Assembly (NCBI GenBank): GCA_029339505.1
Contig: JAQISU010000003.1
Span: 19,041,001 to 19,105,000 of the forward strand
Direction: 5' to 3'
Source of the DNA: Unio delphinus
Lineage: Eukaryota > Mollusca > Bivalvia > Unionida > Unionidae
DNA length: 64,000 nt
The first letter of the stretch is position 1, and each line of letters starts with the position of its first letter. Of the stretch, positions 62,950 to 64,000 are shown piece by piece. Below the pieces are notes generated by a model. The model saw only the letters and a program-made list of their open reading frames with translations. It did not search any database and was not told the DNA's origin. The position numbers were made by a program, and so were the translations under genes.

Positions 62950-64000
62950 AGATAATATAGTGGTACGTATCAAAAAACAAATGTACACAACTTCAAACTA
63001 ACTTCTCTCCAGTAGACCATCCAGACCTATTTGCACATTTCTTCCGCGACAAAGTACAAAGCATTAGAGATACGCTTGACAACACAATTACAATTGACAG
63101 CAGAATCTGAAGCTGTCTCTATGGATTTAGTACGTACAATCGTGCTGAAGAGTGCACCAAAGTCATGTGAACTTGATCCGATTCCATAATCACTGCTGCT
63201 TGAGTGCTTATATCCAGTATTTCTTTCACTAACTGATGTTAGTAATACCTCTCCGTCTCTCAATCGGGGAACTCCATGCATTTTTCAACACTGCCATTGT
63301 AAAGCATCTGCTGAAGAAACCAGCACTCGACCATAACGCCTTAAAGAACTACCGCCCAGTTTATAATCTCCCATTGAAATAAAATTCTTATTAAAGGTTG
63401 TTCTAACCCATCTTCTATCTCATTTGAATTCAGTCTTTTTAGCAATTCACAGTCTGTATATTGCCTTTGCTACAGTACTGAAACTACTATTTTGAAAGTA
63501 GTTAATGATATTCTGCTTTGGATAGCGGAAAGATTACTATCCTTATCCTCCTTGATTTGTCTACAGCATTTGACACAATAGACCATCATATATTATTTCA
63601 CTGTCTCTAGCATGTATTTGGCATTCATGATACAGACTTACTGTGGTTCAAGTCCTACTTGGTTAACAGGACACAAAGTGTGTCCGCAAATGGTATACAG
63701 TCCAGCCCAGTTGATCTATGTTGTGGTGTTTGAAAGGAGTCTGTTCTTTGACCTGTTCCATTCATTCTGTACACTCAGCCGCTCTCAGCTGTCATAGATG
63801 ATCATCTAGTGTCTCACCAATCGTACACTGATGACACCCAACTTTACAAATCTAACCACCCAAAGGAAATTGTTTTACTATCCACGGTGTAGATAGGTGC
63901 ATGTATGAAAGGAAATGATGGATGACAATAAACAAGCTGCAGATGAATGATGATAAACCGAATCCATTCTAATCACAACAAAAAGACTTCCTCATTTACA
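62950..64000 (+). mobile_element. CR1/L2-like LINE, degraded copy 2, runs off the window
   Basis: It aligns by eye with copy 1 from about 48060 onwards, for example CTCCAGTAGACC, GACAACACAATT, CTATGGATTTAGTACG, ACTCGACCATAACG and TGTTGTGGTGTT. It keeps the catalytic box as YTDDTQLYKSN (63823-63855), with both aspartates, unlike copy 1. A STAFDTIDHHILFH-like motif A is at 63570-63602. Frames are broken by several indels. The element continues past base 64000. Confidence 0.85.

Overview
This is a eukaryotic nuclear window, AT-rich and dominated by introns, intergenic DNA and repeats. The best taxonomic clues are a lophotrochozoan-type allatotropin precursor (GFR...AHGY-amide), a tRNA-Arg-derived SINE of a type widespread in molluscs, and very abundant long AT, CA, CT and AAT microsatellites. 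I infer a mollusc; whether cephalopod, gastropod or bivalve is not resolved. Nearly all long open frames are microsatellite translations or transposon debris.

The one confident host gene is on the + strand at 53.4-57.3 kb. Three coding exons (53441-53661, 53924-54009, 57282-57340) with GT/AG borders splice to a 121-residue secreted neuropeptide precursor: signal peptide, one dibasic-flanked amidated allatotropin, a linker, and a single C-terminal EF-hand loop split by the second intron. That intron is about 3.3 kb and holds an AT microsatellite and a cluster of nested SINEs.

The most structured non-host feature is at 33496-45427. It is a degraded Maverick/Polinton-type virus-like transposon with diverged terminal inverted repeats of about 0.45 kb and a near-perfect 6-bp target duplication. 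Its minus-strand block holds a broken double-jelly-roll major capsid protein pseudogene, several unassigned remnants and a short frame resembling an adenovirus-fibre N-terminal tail. I did not find its integrase or DNA polymerase B. Its left third is occupied by other repeats, including a LINE tail and a duplicated module. An independent, older remnant resembling the Polinton packaging ATPase lies near 8.1-8.6 kb.

The rest is layered repeats: two related copies of a CR1/L2-like LINE (about 47.7-50.0 kb, and 62.95 kb to the window end), LINE 3' ends at 7.2 and 60.3 kb, a Ty3/Gypsy RNase H fragment at 17.6 kb embedded in a satellite, a hAT-like MITE with a perfect 8-bp target duplication (7888-8043), two tRNA-SINE families, a 94-bp satellite (21.3-22.1 kb), several minisatellites, and a perfect 245-bp tandem duplication (45748-46235). 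No rRNA, true tRNA gene, CRISPR array or bacterial-type operon was seen.
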